The position numbers and the translations under genes were made by a program. Shown piece after piece: positions 26,681-35,854 of a stretch of DNA of 64,000 bases; the first letter of the stretch is position 1; the number at the start of each line of letters is the position of its first letter. The DNA is from Bacteroidota bacterium. Its GTDB lineage: Bacteria > Bacteroidota > Bacteroidia > Flavobacteriales_F > PHOS-HE28. The DNA lies in NCBI GenBank assembly GCA_014584605.1, contig JACTMO010000084.1:1-64000 (forward strand), in the 5' to 3' direction. The notes under the pieces are model-generated. The model ran no database searches. It worked only from the letters and a program-made list of their open reading frames with translations, and had not been told where the DNA came from.

Positions 26681-27781
26681 ATGCGCGAACCGTTCATCAC
26701 GCTGCTCCTGGCCGCGGGGCCCTTCGTTGCGAGCGCGGCCACGTACACCGTGCCGCCGCAAGGCGTCGCTGCGTTCTTTGCCGCGCTGCCCGAGGACGCC
26801 ACGCTGGTGCGCTTCGACGGGGCTGCGGAGTACCGGTGCTCTTCGGACATCGTGCTTCCGGCGCGCCCCCTTTTGATCATCGATGGTGCCGGCGCCACAC
26901 TGCAGCTCGGACCCGATTCCAAGGGCTTCACCTGCGCGGTCGTTGACCAAAGGGCTGCGGTGGCACGGCTTACCTCACGCTATGTCATCCGCGATTTCGC
27001 GCTGATCGAGGGTGGGGTGAAGGCCATCGACCTGCAGGCCACGCTGGGCAGCGAGCTGCGCAACCTCAAGTGCGTGCGGCAGACCGGGACGGCGGTGGAC
27101 CTGCGCTTCTGCCTGATGGCCCGCCTGGAACATGTCTTCGTGACCAACCCGGCCGGCCGTGGGATCGTGGTACGGCAGGGCGACTGGCCGGGGGCCACCG
27201 CGTTCAACAGCCAGAGCAACAGCACCGTGCTGGAGCAATGCCGCGTGTACTGTGCCTCCACCACCACCGAGGCGTTCGCCGTGCTGAACAGCGGCGGGGT
27301 GCGCATCACCGATTGCGTGAGCGAGGGTGCCCCCTGCGACCATGACCTGTTCCTTTCGGCCGTCACCGATGGCGATGAAGCCTCTGTTGCGGGCAACACG
27401 GTGGTGAAGTCCTTCACCCTGGCCAACTTCCACGTGGAGCACGCCGCCCGCGTCGCCTCCATTCATGTCAACATGCCGAGCAAGGCCAGTGTCACGCTCA
27501 GCAATGTGTACTGGAACGGCCCCCAGAAGGCACCGGTGATCCGGTACATGATGGGCCAGCTGAACCTGGCGGACATCGGGTGGTGGCACGAGAGTTTCCG
27601 GATCGTCACCCGGCTGAGCGCACCGCGCATCACGGTGCAACGCTGCCACAGCCTGCTGAACGTGGGGGAGAAGGGCGGCCGCAGCGACCGGCAGGCCGGT
27701 GTGCTGCATCTGGACACCACGCTCGTGGGCAGTACGCAATTGAAGCTGAACTACGTGGTGGTGCGGGACCGGGCGATGTGA
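26681..27781 (+). CDS. Secreted right-handed beta-helix-like protein
   Basis: 366 residues with a signal peptide (cleaved near SAA-TY). The body reads like a parallel beta-helix (pectate-lyase fold) with short repeated turns: LLIIDGAGATLQLG, YVIRDFALIEGGVKAIDL, NLKCVRQTGTAVDLRF, LEHVFVTNPAGRGIVV, NSTVLEQCRVYC, NSGGVRITDCVSEG, ITVQRCHSLLNVG. No catalytic Asp cluster of polysaccharide lyases could be assigned, and no T9SS signal is visible at the C-terminus. It may bind or process a polysaccharide. Start chosen at the Met that begins the signal peptide. Confidence 0.75.
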   Translation: MREPFITLLLAAGPFVASAATYTVPPQGVAAFFAALPEDATLVRFDGAAEYRCSSDIVLPARPLLIIDGAGATLQLGPDSKGFTCAVVDQRAAVARLTSRYVIRDFALIEGGVKAIDLQATLGSELRNLKCVRQTGTAVDLRFCLMARLEHVFVTNPAGRGIVVRQGDWPGATAFNSQSNSTVLEQCRVYCASTTTEAFAVLNSGGVRITDCVSEGAPCDHDLFLSAVTDGDEASVAGNTVVKSFTLANFHVEHAARVASIHVNMPSKASVTLSNVYWNGPQKAPVIRYMMGQLNLADIGWWHESFRIVTRLSAPRITVQRCHSLLNVGEKGGRSDRQAGVLHLDTTLVGSTQLKLNYVVVRDRAM

Positions 27782-28040
27782 GGTCGCGACACCTTACGCG
27801 TTCATGTGGCCCCCAGGGCCTGGCGAGCCCTTGCGCCGGCCTTCAGCACCAGTTGGACCATGGAGGCCACCACACGAGGGGATGACGCACGGGATATGCG
27901 ATGTCCGTGCCCCCGGTCATCCAGCGGTGGCCGACGCCGACCCGTGACCACGCCGTTCCTCCAACCAGGGCACCGCTCGTGGCAGGGATCCAGGTCCGAC
28001 CGCGCCGCAGCCCGTAGATTGCGGTTCATTCCCAGGCAAC

Positions 28041-28385
28041 ATGCTCATGCCATCGGTTCTCCTGCGCTGGGCCTCCCGCGGGGCTGCGTTCCTGCTGGTG
28101 GCCTTTCTCGGCCTCTTTGCAGCGGATACCTTCAGCGGACCGGGCGATGGCTTCGAACGGGTGCGCGACGCGGCGATGCATCTGTTGCCGGCGCTGGCCT
28201 GCCTGCTGATCGTGGTGGTGGCCTGGCGCAAGGCCTGGATCGGTGCCCTGGCTTTTGCCGTGCTGGCGGGCATCTACGCCCTCTGGGCATCCGACCGGCC
28301 GGACTGGGTGCTCGCGATCAGCGGTCCCCTGGCCTTGGTGGCCCTGTTGTATGCCCTGGCCTGGTGGAAGCGCGCGAAAGCGTGA
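28041..28385 (+). CDS. Four-helix membrane protein (DUF7670-like), hypothetical
   Basis: 114 residues with four hydrophobic stretches (about 8-28, 48-62, 66-83, 90-106) separated by short basic or polar loops, including ERVRDAAMHLLPAL and a WRKAW turn. It resembles small uncharacterised integral membrane proteins of Bacteroidota. The start is the first Met or the Met two codons later. Its stop codon directly abuts the stop codon of the convergent HD-domain gene (TGATCA). Confidence 0.65.
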   Translation: MLMPSVLLRWASRGAAFLLVAFLGLFAADTFSGPGDGFERVRDAAMHLLPALACLLIVVVAWRKAWIGALAFAVLAGIYALWASDRPDWVLAISGPLALVALLYALAWWKRAKA

Positions 28386-28973
28386 TCACGGGTTCTCCTC
28401 GAGCCAGCGCTTGATCTGGGCAAGATGGCGCTGCTTCACCGGTTCGCGTTCCCTGCGGCTCTGCTCGGTGAAATAGGTGTGCGCCTCCAGGAAGCGCACC
28501 TGCAGTTCGTTCCACTGCCGTTCGGTGCTGAGAACGCCGTAGTTGCGCAGCTCCCAGAATAGCGTGGTGCCGATGCGGAAGAAGTCCGAGCGCCCCAGGT
28601 AGTCCAGGTCCGCATCGCAGAGCAGCATGCCCAGTTCATCCTGGGGCTGCTGGGGGATCTTGGTGGCCATCACCATGGCACACACCCGTTCGATCTGTTC
28701 CGGGCTGTACCCGAAACGGGGTAGCGCTTCGCGCGCCAGGGCACAGCCCGCCTCCTCGTGCGCATGGTCCTGCACAAGGAAGCCCGAATCGTGGTACAGC
28801 GCCGCCGTCCGCAGCAGGTCCAGGTCCTCGCCCTGCACCTCGGCCTGTGCCGCGTTGGCCACCACCGACCGGTACACGTCCAGGGTATGGCTGAAGTTGT
28901 GGTAGGTGCGCTCCTTGGGCAGTCCGTGACGCAGTCGCGACAGGATGTACAGTTCGGCACCCGGCTGGTCCAT
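28386..28973 (-). CDS. HD-domain protein (predicted metal-dependent phosphohydrolase)
   Basis: 195 residues with HD-superfamily metal ligands: His in TYHNFSHTLDV, the HD pair in AALYHDSGFL, and Asp in LLCDADLDYLG. HD proteins of this size hydrolyse phosphomonoesters or nucleotides; the substrate is unknown. The start MDQPGAELYIL is chosen over an upstream Met whose leader is charged and unlike the family. A TACCTTG sequence about 7 bp upstream (minus strand, 28980-28986) could be the promoter box. Confidence 0.85.
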   Translation of the reverse strand: MDQPGAELYILSRLRHGLPKERTYHNFSHTLDVYRSVVANAAQAEVQGEDLDLLRTAALYHDSGFLVQDHAHEEAGCALAREALPRFGYSPEQIERVCAMVMATKIPQQPQDELGMLLCDADLDYLGRSDFFRIGTTLFWELRNYGVLSTERQWNELQVRFLEAHTYFTEQSRREREPVKQRHLAQIKRWLEENP

Positions 28974-29202
28974 CGCGGGCAAGGTATCAGGACCCGGCGA
29001 TCTGGACCTGCGCTCCGTTGTTTTCAGCTCATTTTTCACAGTTGCCGGGAAATGCGGTTCCGGGCGGGTCCCGGGAACGATCGCTTCCCGCAGTACCGGG
29101 TGGATCGGACGAGCGCCGATCGATCCCGTGCAGGCACCGGATGCCTCAAGGGTCCGGGCTGGCCTGGAGGGTGTGAAGGCGCGTGCGAGGGCTGCTCCGG
29201 GA

Positions 29203-31662
29203 TCACTCCCTCACCAGCTCCAGCACCTTTTCCACGATGTCCTCGATGCTGGGTTTGCTGAAGTAGTCGCCGTCGCTGCCGTAGGCCGGGCGGTGGGCCT
29301 TTGCGGTGAGGGTGGCGGGGGCCGCGTCGAGCCAGCGGTAGCCGCCCTGCACCTCCAGGACCTCGCGCAGGATGTATGCACTGGCGCCGCCGGGCACATC
29401 CTCGTCCACCACGAGCAGGCGGCTGGTCTTCTTCAGGCTCTCCAGGCAAAGCCCCGTGCGGTCGAAGGGGAGCAGGGTGCGCGCGTCGATGAGCTCCGCA
29501 CGGATGCCGAGACCGGCCAGGATGTCGCAGGCCTTGGCGCACAGGGTGAAGGTGCTGCCGTAGCTCACCAGGGTGAGGTCGGTGCCTTCGCGCACCAACT
29601 CGGCGATGCCGATGGGCACGGTGAACTCGCCGAGGTTGGCGGGCAGGCGCTCCTTGCTGCGGTAGCCGTTGAGGCACTCGATCACCAGGGCGGCATCGTC
29701 GGCCTGCAGCAGGGTGTTGTACATGCCTGCGGCCTGCTGCATGTTGCGCGGCACGCACACCACCACGCCGCGCACGCTGTTGATGATCATGCCCATGGGG
29801 CTGCCGCTGTGCCACACCCCTTCCAGGCGGTGGCCGCGCGTACGCACGATCAGTGGGCATTTCTGGCCGCCCCTGGTGCGCCAGTGCACGGTGGCCAGGT
29901 CGTCGCTCATGCCCTGCAGGCAGTACAGCAGGTAGTCCAGGTATTGGATCTCCGCCACGGGGCGCAGGCCGCGCAGCGCCATGCCGATGCCCTGGCCCAG
30001 GATGGTGGCTTCGCGGATGCCCGTGTCGGCCACGCGCAACTCGCCGAAGCGGGCCTGCATGCCCTCCATGCCCTGGTTGACGTCGCCGATCTTGCCGGTG
30101 TCCTCCCCGAAGGTGAGCAGCCGCGGTTCGCGCTCGAACAGTGCGGCGAAGTTGTCGCGGATGATGATGCGGCCGTCGATCATCTCGTCGGTCGCGTATT
30201 CCACCGGCACCTCGGGCACGTAAAGGCAGCTCTTCCCGCTCTGGCTGTACAGGTGCGAACCGTAGCGGTCGCCGTTCACTTCCATCGCGCGGGAGATCCA
30301 GTCGGCGAGCGGTCGTTTCGCGATGGGGTCCGCCGTGGTGGCCAGCAGCAACGCTTGACGCGCAGCGCTCACGACCTCCTTGCGACCGGGGCTCAGCTCC
30401 GAGCGTAGTGCGGTGGCCAGGGCGGTGATGGTGTCGGCCGTGCCGGATCCCTCCGGGTAGCGCGCCCCCGCCAGCGCTTCGATCATGAACGCGACATCGC
30501 CCAGTTCGGCTTTGATCTCGTCCTGGAACGCCTTCCAGGCGGCCTTCTGCGCGGCACGGGCCTCGGCCTTCGCACGCGCCTCGATGGCATCCAGCTCCCC
30601 GGCCGTGGCGAGCACTTCACCGCCGGGACGGAAGCCCAGGATCCACTCCCTGAACTTCACGTTGCAGTCGTACACCTTGTACCACTCCAGCAACGGGATC
30701 TCCTGCAGCGGGGTGCCGTCCTTGTCCCGCACCCAATCGGTGACGTTGCTCTTGTAGCGTTCGTGGCTGCCGCTGGTGCTGTGGCCCTGGGGCTGCGTCA
30801 CCTCCTCCACGTGGATCAGGCAGGGCACATGCTCGGCCCGGCACAGGGCGATGGCCTTCTCGTAGGTCTTGTTCAGGTGGGCATAGTCCCAGCCCTTGGT
30901 GCGATAGATGCGCAGGCCGTTGCCTTCCTGCTCCTTCTCGAAGCCGGCAAGGGCCTTGCTGATGCTGGCCTTGGTGGTCTGGTGCGCCTTGCTGACGCTG
31001 ATGCCCCATCCGTCGTCCCACACGCTCATGGCCAGGGGGACCTGCAGCACGCAGGCGGCGTTCATCGTCTCCCAGAAATGGCCTTCGCTGGTGCTGGCGT
31101 CGCCGATGGTGCCGAAGGCGACCTCGTTGCCCTGGTCGGTGAGGTGGGTGAGCGCGTGCAGCGCAGGGTCGTTGCGGAACACCTTGCTGGCCTGTGCCAG
31201 GCCCAGCAGGCGCGGCATCTGCCCGGCGGTGGGGCTGATGTCCGGACTGCTGTTCGGCTGCGCCATCAGGTCCTTCCATTCCCCGTTCTCATCCAGGCTG
31301 CGCGTGGCGAAGTGGCCGTTCATGCTGCGGCCGGCGCTGCTGGGGTCGGCGTGCACATCGGCGTGGGCGTACAGCTGTGCGAACCACTGCTGGACGGTGA
31401 GCTCACCGATGGCGAACATGAAGGTCATGTCGCGGTAGTAGCCGCTGCGCCAGTCGCCGTTGCGGAACTGCTTGGCCATGCACACCTGCGCCAGCTCCTT
31501 GCCGTCGCCGAAGATGCCGAACTTGGCCTTGCCGCCCAGCACTTCCTTGCGGCCGATGAGGCTGGCCTCGCGACTGGTGACGCACAGTTCGTAGTCGCGC
31601 AGGATCTCCTGCTTCACCTCCTCCAGGGTCAGTTCTTCGGTCAGATCGGTCTTGCGGGCCAT
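29203..31662 (-). CDS. 2-oxoacid dehydrogenase E1 component, fused alpha and beta subunits
   Basis: Thiamine-diphosphate-dependent decarboxylase of a pyruvate- or branched-chain-type dehydrogenase complex. The 819 residues join E1-alpha (about 1-400) to E1-beta (about 490-819: FGEDTGKIGDVNQGMEGMQ, FDRTGLCLESLKKTSRLLVV). The ThDP motif GDG...NN appears as GDASTSEGHFWETMN ending WDDGWGIS, a variant I associate with the fused E1 proteins of Bacteroidota. Also present are GYYRDMTFMFAIG and QPQGHSTSGSHERYKS. E2 and E3 are not nearby. A TACCTTCG box lies 18 bp upstream. Substrate (pyruvate or branched-chain 2-oxoacids) is not decided by the sequence. Confidence 0.93.
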   Translation of the reverse strand: MARKTDLTEELTLEEVKQEILRDYELCVTSREASLIGRKEVLGGKAKFGIFGDGKELAQVCMAKQFRNGDWRSGYYRDMTFMFAIGELTVQQWFAQLYAHADVHADPSSAGRSMNGHFATRSLDENGEWKDLMAQPNSSPDISPTAGQMPRLLGLAQASKVFRNDPALHALTHLTDQGNEVAFGTIGDASTSEGHFWETMNAACVLQVPLAMSVWDDGWGISVSKAHQTTKASISKALAGFEKEQEGNGLRIYRTKGWDYAHLNKTYEKAIALCRAEHVPCLIHVEEVTQPQGHSTSGSHERYKSNVTDWVRDKDGTPLQEIPLLEWYKVYDCNVKFREWILGFRPGGEVLATAGELDAIEARAKAEARAAQKAAWKAFQDEIKAELGDVAFMIEALAGARYPEGSGTADTITALATALRSELSPGRKEVVSAARQALLLATTADPIAKRPLADWISRAMEVNGDRYGSHLYSQSGKSCLYVPEVPVEYATDEMIDGRIIIRDNFAALFEREPRLLTFGEDTGKIGDVNQGMEGMQARFGELRVADTGIREATILGQGIGMALRGLRPVAEIQYLDYLLYCLQGMSDDLATVHWRTRGGQKCPLIVRTRGHRLEGVWHSGSPMGMIINSVRGVVVCVPRNMQQAAGMYNTLLQADDAALVIECLNGYRSKERLPANLGEFTVPIGIAELVREGTDLTLVSYGSTFTLCAKACDILAGLGIRAELIDARTLLPFDRTGLCLESLKKTSRLLVVDEDVPGGASAYILREVLEVQGGYRWLDAAPATLTAKAHRPAYGSDGDYFSKPSIEDIVEKVLELVRE

Positions 31663-31680
31663 CGGTCGCGGTCTTCCGCG

Positions 31681-31688
31681 CGAAGGTA
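31681..31688 (-). promoter_or_regulatory. -7 promoter box TACCTTCG of the fused E1 gene
   Basis: TAnnTTCG box on the minus strand, 18 bp before the ATG at 31662, in the divergent intergenic region shared with the secreted protease. Confidence 0.5.
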
Positions 31689-31843
31689 TGCCCTGCGGCG
31701 CGTGCGGGGGGCGGGACCGGAAGGTGCGGCATACACTGGCCGGGGCGATATCCCGGCTCCGGCGCCCGCGCGGGGCCCCTGGTCGGATCGGCCACCGCGC
31801 ACCGGGCCGTGCGATGGAACCTTCGCGGCCCATCGACCTTCCC

Positions 31844-33913
31844 ATGCACCGATCCCTGACCGTCGTTCTCGGTCTGTCCGTCGCCCTTGCCCATGGCCAG
31901 GTGCCGCAAGGCGGGTCTCCGTTCCAGTGGGGACAGCGCGCCCGGGCGGGCACGCTGCCCACTTTCGCGCCGAACGGCCCGTTGGACGAGGAACGCCACG
32001 CGGAGACCGCCGGGCTCGCCTTCCGCTACGGCACCCAGCGCTGGCTTCAGGCCGATCTGATCACCGAGGGCCTGTGGGACAGCCTGCCGGGAGGCCTGCT
32101 GCGCGGCCGCATCCGGTTGCACAGCCCGGGCGCCGCCATGCTCGCCGTGCAGTTCGAGCGGTTCGACCTGCCCGAGGGCGCCCTGCTCTTCGTGATCGAC
32201 GAGGCGCGCGCCCGCTACCTCGGTGGGTTCGGGGAGGCCAACGAGCTGCCCGACGGCAGCTTCGCCACGGCCCTCCTGCCCGGCGAGGCCGTGGTGCTCG
32301 AATTGCAGGTGCCGACCGGACAACGCGCCGACTGCACCGTGCGCATAGGCAGTGTCACGCACGCCTTCCGCGATCCCTTCGCCCAGGCCGAGGCCGGCAC
32401 CACCAAGGACTATGATCCCGGCTATCAGAGCGCCGCCTGCCACATCAATGTGAACTGCCCGGAAGGGACCAACTGGCAGACCGTGAAGCGCGCCACGGCC
32501 ATGTTCCTCCGGCCCGATGGGAACGGTTGCACCGGCACCCTGGTGAACAATACCGCCAACAACGGAACGCCCTATTTTCTGCTGGCCAACCATTGCTACC
32601 AGCCCAACACCAGCGGCTGGGTCTTCTACTTCAACTACGAGTCCACGGGCTGCTCGGGCAGCACCGGCCCCACCAGCCAGACGATCACCGGATGCACCTT
32701 GAAGGCCAGCGACTACTACGACGATCTCGCCCTGGTGCAGCTCAGCAGCGCTCCGCCGGCCAGCTACCAGCCCTACTACGCGGGCTGGGACCGCAGCGGC
32801 GCCACGCCCACGCGCACCGTCACCATCGAGCATCCGCTCAACGATGTGAAGAAGATCGCCTTCGACGACCACGCCCCCACGAGCTACAGCAGCGGCGGTA
32901 CCGCCTTCTGGCGGATGTACTGGGACAGCGGCATCGTGCAGAGCGGTTCGAGCGGTTCACCCTTGTACGACCAGAACAAGCGGTTGGTGGGGCATGTGGT
33001 GAGCGGCGCCCAGACCTGCACGAACGCGGCCAGCACGCCCAGCGGTGCGGTGAAGCTCGTCAGCAGTTTCGAAGGCAGCGCGGCCAGCAACCGGTTGCGC
33101 GACTGGCTGGACCCCGCGAACAACACCACGGTGCTCGATGGGTACGATCCGTACGCAGGACCGGTCCAGCCCGTCCGGGTGAAGCTGAAGGTGATGCTGG
33201 AAGGGGCATACGAGAGCAGCACCGGCCTGATGCGGGGCGCCCTGCGCAGCACCGGCCTGGTGCCGTTGACGGAGCCATATACCGCGCTGGGCTTCGACGT
33301 GGTGAACGGCAGCGGCGGTGAGGCCACCACCAGTGCGGTGCTGGCCACCAGCGGAAGCACTTCGGTGGTGGACTGGGTGCGTGTGGAGCTGCGCGACAGG
33401 ACGGACGGCGGGTTGACGGTGGCGGTGCGCCATGCGCTGTTGCTGCGCAACGGCAGTGTGGTGGACGTGGACGGCACGAGCGATGTGTCCTTCGATGTGC
33501 CTCCGGACAACTACCATGTCGCGGTACGGCACCGCAACCATCTCGGGGCCATGCTGGCCACACCCCAGGCGCTCAGCGGCACCGCGGCGCTGAAGGACCT
33601 GACCCTGGCGTCCACCGCGCTGTACGGGGGCTCGGCCGCCACCAAGCCGGTGAACGGGGTGCGCTGCCTGTATGCCGGGGATGCCGACCTGAGCGGCCAC
33701 GTGAAGTACAGCGGCGCGGGCAACGACCGCGACCCCATCCTGCAGATGGTCGGTGGCCAGGTGCCCACGCATGCCGTCAACGGCTACCACCTCGAGGACC
33801 TGAACCTGGACGGCGTGGTTCGCTACGCGGGCAGCTCCAACGACCGGGACCTGATCCTGAACAACATCGGTGGCACGGTGCCTTCCTCCGTGCTGCTGGG
33901 GCTGTTGCCGTGA
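31844..33913 (+). CDS. Secreted lysyl-endopeptidase-like serine protease with C-terminal repeat module
   Basis: 689 residues. Signal peptide 1-18; a propeptide-like region to about 190; then a chymotrypsin-fold protease of the lysyl endopeptidase (Achromobacter protease I) type: CTGTLVNNTANNGTPYFLLA with His250, YYDDLALVQL with Asp294, and GSSGSPLYD with Ser370. Residues about 443-689 are a separate module with PLTEPYT and VVDWVRVELRDR, and two repeats of the form GD-dLsG-VKYsG-gNDRDpIL-iGG-VP. A very similar module forms most of the protein at 49974-50921. It probably mediates surface attachment or binding. No classical T9SS type A tail is present, so the module may act as the sorting signal. 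Confidence 0.9.
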   Translation: MHRSLTVVLGLSVALAHGQVPQGGSPFQWGQRARAGTLPTFAPNGPLDEERHAETAGLAFRYGTQRWLQADLITEGLWDSLPGGLLRGRIRLHSPGAAMLAVQFERFDLPEGALLFVIDEARARYLGGFGEANELPDGSFATALLPGEAVVLELQVPTGQRADCTVRIGSVTHAFRDPFAQAEAGTTKDYDPGYQSAACHINVNCPEGTNWQTVKRATAMFLRPDGNGCTGTLVNNTANNGTPYFLLANHCYQPNTSGWVFYFNYESTGCSGSTGPTSQTITGCTLKASDYYDDLALVQLSSAPPASYQPYYAGWDRSGATPTRTVTIEHPLNDVKKIAFDDHAPTSYSSGGTAFWRMYWDSGIVQSGSSGSPLYDQNKRLVGHVVSGAQTCTNAASTPSGAVKLVSSFEGSAASNRLRDWLDPANNTTVLDGYDPYAGPVQPVRVKLKVMLEGAYESSTGLMRGALRSTGLVPLTEPYTALGFDVVNGSGGEATTSAVLATSGSTSVVDWVRVELRDRTDGGLTVAVRHALLLRNGSVVDVDGTSDVSFDVPPDNYHVAVRHRNHLGAMLATPQALSGTAALKDLTLASTALYGGSAATKPVNGVRCLYAGDADLSGHVKYSGAGNDRDPILQMVGGQVPTHAVNGYHLEDLNLDGVVRYAGSSNDRDLILNNIGGTVPSSVLLGLLP

Positions 33914-33920
33914 GCGTGGT

Positions 33921-34334
33921 TCAGTCCACGAAGCGGGAGGCCAGGTCAGGACCGGGCCGCAGGCAGGCTTCCGCGCGGCCGAACCAGCGGTAGCGCTTGC
34001 GGGCCACGAGGTCGTACACCGCATCGCGCAACGAACGGGGCACCGCCATGAACATGAAGAGCAGGGGCCAGGCACCGTCGAGGTCGCGGGCAAGCCAGAG
34101 CGCCGCGTCGCTGCGGATGAGGATGCGGCCACGCCGCACGTAGATCAGGGTGCCGGGGTCCCGGGTGTCCAGGCCCTGTTCCACCAGCAGGCGTTGCCCG
34201 GTGGGGCCCTGCAGGGCGGCGAAGTGGACGCGGCCCCTTCGGTCGCGCGGGGCCACGAAGCGCACCATGCCGGTGCAGAGCTTGCACACCCCGTCGAACA
34301 ACAACAGGCGGTCCGGCCAGGGCCCTGCGGTCAT
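33921..34334 (-). CDS. DCC-family (DUF393) thiol-disulfide oxidoreductase-like protein
   Basis: 137 residues with the family hallmark near the N-terminus, LLLFDGVCKLCTGMVRFV (DxxCxxC). The body is of DUF393 type (AALQGPTGQRLLVEQGLD, YVRRGRILIRSDAALWLARD, YDLVARKRYRWFGR). The CxxC pair suggests redox activity but no reaction is established. The ATG lies inside the end of the agmatinase-family gene (4-base overlap), so the two are co-translated. Start at MTAGPWPDR chosen for that coupling and for closeness to the motif. Confidence 0.88.
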   Translation of the reverse strand: MTAGPWPDRLLLFDGVCKLCTGMVRFVAPRDRRGRVHFAALQGPTGQRLLVEQGLDTRDPGTLIYVRRGRILIRSDAALWLARDLDGAWPLLFMFMAVPRSLRDAVYDLVARKRYRWFGRAEACLRPGPDLASRFVD

Positions 34335-35380
34335 GCGCGCGGCTTGGCGAGCACGCCGCAGAGGTGCCACAGCAGGCGCGCGCCGACGTTGGCGTCCCAC
34401 TCATCGCGGCCGGGTGTCACTTCCACCAGGTCGAAGCCGATGAGGGTGCGGCCGCTGGCCACCAGGCGGCTCAGCAGGTAGGTGGCCTCCTCGAAGGCCA
34501 GGCCGCCGGGCACGGGCGTACCGGTGTTGGGGCAGAGCGCCGGGTCGAGCCCGTCGATGTCGAAGCTCACGTGGACCTTGTCCGGCAGCGCGCCGATGAT
34601 GGCGTCGCACTGTTCGCGCCAGGTGATGCCTTCATATTGCTGGCGACGGATGTCCGCCGAGCGCACCACCTTCACCCGGCCGCGCTGGCCCATGAAAGCC
34701 TGGTCCTCCTCGGCGCAGAAGTCGCGGATGCCCACCTGCACCAGGGTGTCCACCTGGGGCAGTTCCAGCGTGTTGTGCATGATGCTGGCGTGGCTGTAGG
34801 TGAAGCCTTCGTAGGCGTGGCGCAGGTCCATGTGCGCATCGATGTGCAGGATGCCGAAGCGCTTGTGGCGTTGGGCCAGGGCGCGGTGGAAGCCCAGCGG
34901 GGTGCTGTGGTCGCCGCCCACCAGGCCCACGAGCTTGCCGGCGTCGAGCCATTCCCCCGTGCGCGCCTCCACCCACTCGTTCATCACCGCGCACTCGGCG
35001 TTCACCAGTTCCAGGGCCCTCCTGGCCGCGGCGCGCTCCTTTCCGGAGCCGCCCTCGGTGAGTATCGCGATCACCTTGCCGGCCTCCTTGCGCAAGGCCT
35101 TGCTCTGTTGCAGCAGGGCTTTCGGCAGCTCGTCCATGGCGATACCGCGCTTCCAGAGCTCGGGGAACTCGGGGTGGAAGAGGTCCACCTGGAAGCTGGC
35201 GTCGAAGATGGCCCGGGGGCCGTGGGCGGTACCGCCGCCGTAGCTGGTGGTCACCTCCCAGGGCACGGGTACCAGCACGATGTCCGCCTCTTCACAGGTG
35301 AAGGGAAGGCCATAGATCTGGGCGTTGGCGTCGCCGGGGGTGTTGGGATCGAAGGCTTTGGTCTTGGCAGCTTTGCTCAT
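34331..35380 (-). CDS. Agmatinase/arginase-family ureohydrolase
   Basis: 349-residue cytoplasmic ureohydrolase with the dinuclear Mn site motifs GGDHSTPLGF, DAHMDLRHAYEG and SFDIDGLDPALCPNTGTPVPGG. It hydrolyses a guanidino or formimino compound, releasing urea or formamide; agmatine, guanidinobutyrate and formiminoglutamate are possible substrates. The genome also carries hutH (43207), but this gene is distant from it. The start MSKAAKTKAFDPNTP is chosen because residues upstream are not family-like. The 3' end overlaps the DCC gene. Confidence 0.88.
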   Translation of the reverse strand: MSKAAKTKAFDPNTPGDANAQIYGLPFTCEEADIVLVPVPWEVTTSYGGGTAHGPRAIFDASFQVDLFHPEFPELWKRGIAMDELPKALLQQSKALRKEAGKVIAILTEGGSGKERAAARRALELVNAECAVMNEWVEARTGEWLDAGKLVGLVGGDHSTPLGFHRALAQRHKRFGILHIDAHMDLRHAYEGFTYSHASIMHNTLELPQVDTLVQVGIRDFCAEEDQAFMGQRGRVKVVRSADIRRQQYEGITWREQCDAIIGALPDKVHVSFDIDGLDPALCPNTGTPVPGGLAFEEATYLLSRLVASGRTLIGFDLVEVTPGRDEWDANVGARLLWHLCGVLAKPRA

Positions 35381-35486
35381 GGGTGGGGTCCGGCGCGGGC
35401 ATGGGCCTGCGACGCCGCGAAGGTCGGTGATCGGGTGCGCCGCTGGATGCCCGGGAACGCGTGTCGCCATTCGGAAGTTCGTATCC

Positions 35487-35609
35487 TATCTCCACCCCAC
35501 TTTTTCCTTTCCGCCTTGCTGCCGCGTTGGACCACTTCCCTGCAGCGCCCGCTGCGCCGCGCGTGTTCCACCTTGTATGAAGACGAAAATGGGGCGGATC
35601 CTCAGTTCC
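35487..35609. repeat. Palindromic dispersed repeat, copy A
   Basis: About 120 bp closely matching copy B at 61679-61790. Shared blocks include CTGCCGCGTTGGA, AGCGCCCGCT, TGTTCC-CCTTG-ATGAAGACGAAA and GGGGC-GAT-CTCAGTT-type ends. The element is an imperfect palindrome: the left arm (ATCTCC-CCCC...CTGCCGCGTTGGA) is roughly the reverse complement of the right arm, around a central AGCGCCCGCT hairpin. It encodes no protein. Looks like a MITE-type or REP-type element. Confidence 0.75.
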
Positions 35610-35655
35610 TCAGCCGGTGAGGAAGACGCGGTCGATCCCAGCACCAGACAGGGCA

Positions 35656-35719
35656 GTGAAGAAGTGAGGTGGTGAGGATGGCCGCGGCTTTCAGCTCCCT
35701 TCCATCCTCACCTCTTCAC
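35656..35719. repeat. Inverted repeat of degenerate octamers
   Basis: The right arm CCATCCTCACCTCTTCAC (35702-35719) is the complement of most of the left arm (35656-35681), which has one extra octamer. The left arm reads as TGAAGAAG, TGAGGTGG, TGAGGATG in tandem. It lies next to palindromic copy A. Confidence 0.55.
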
Positions 35720-35854
35720 CGGAACAGGTGGGACCTTCGTTGCCGCTTCAGCGACCCACTCAGGGGACAGCATACCAGCCGCCCCGTCCTCACTGGGAGA
35801 ACGGGGCGGTCCCGCACCGGGTGGCATCCCCTCGTCGCCGCCGGTGTCCGGGGT

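Larger units (their letters stand above)
35381..35854. other. 474-bp intergenic region holding repeats
   Basis: No credible gene. It contains copy A of the palindromic dispersed repeat (35487-35609), a second inverted repeat (35656-35719), and a hairpin CCGCCCCGT / ACGGGGCGG (35779-35787 with 35801-35809) that could terminate the PspC operon transcribed leftward. Confidence 0.55.

Noticed and set aside
35377-35571. Short minus-strand frame within palindromic copy A
   Set aside because: The frame is not conserved in copy B, and the palindromic structure explains the sequence better than coding.
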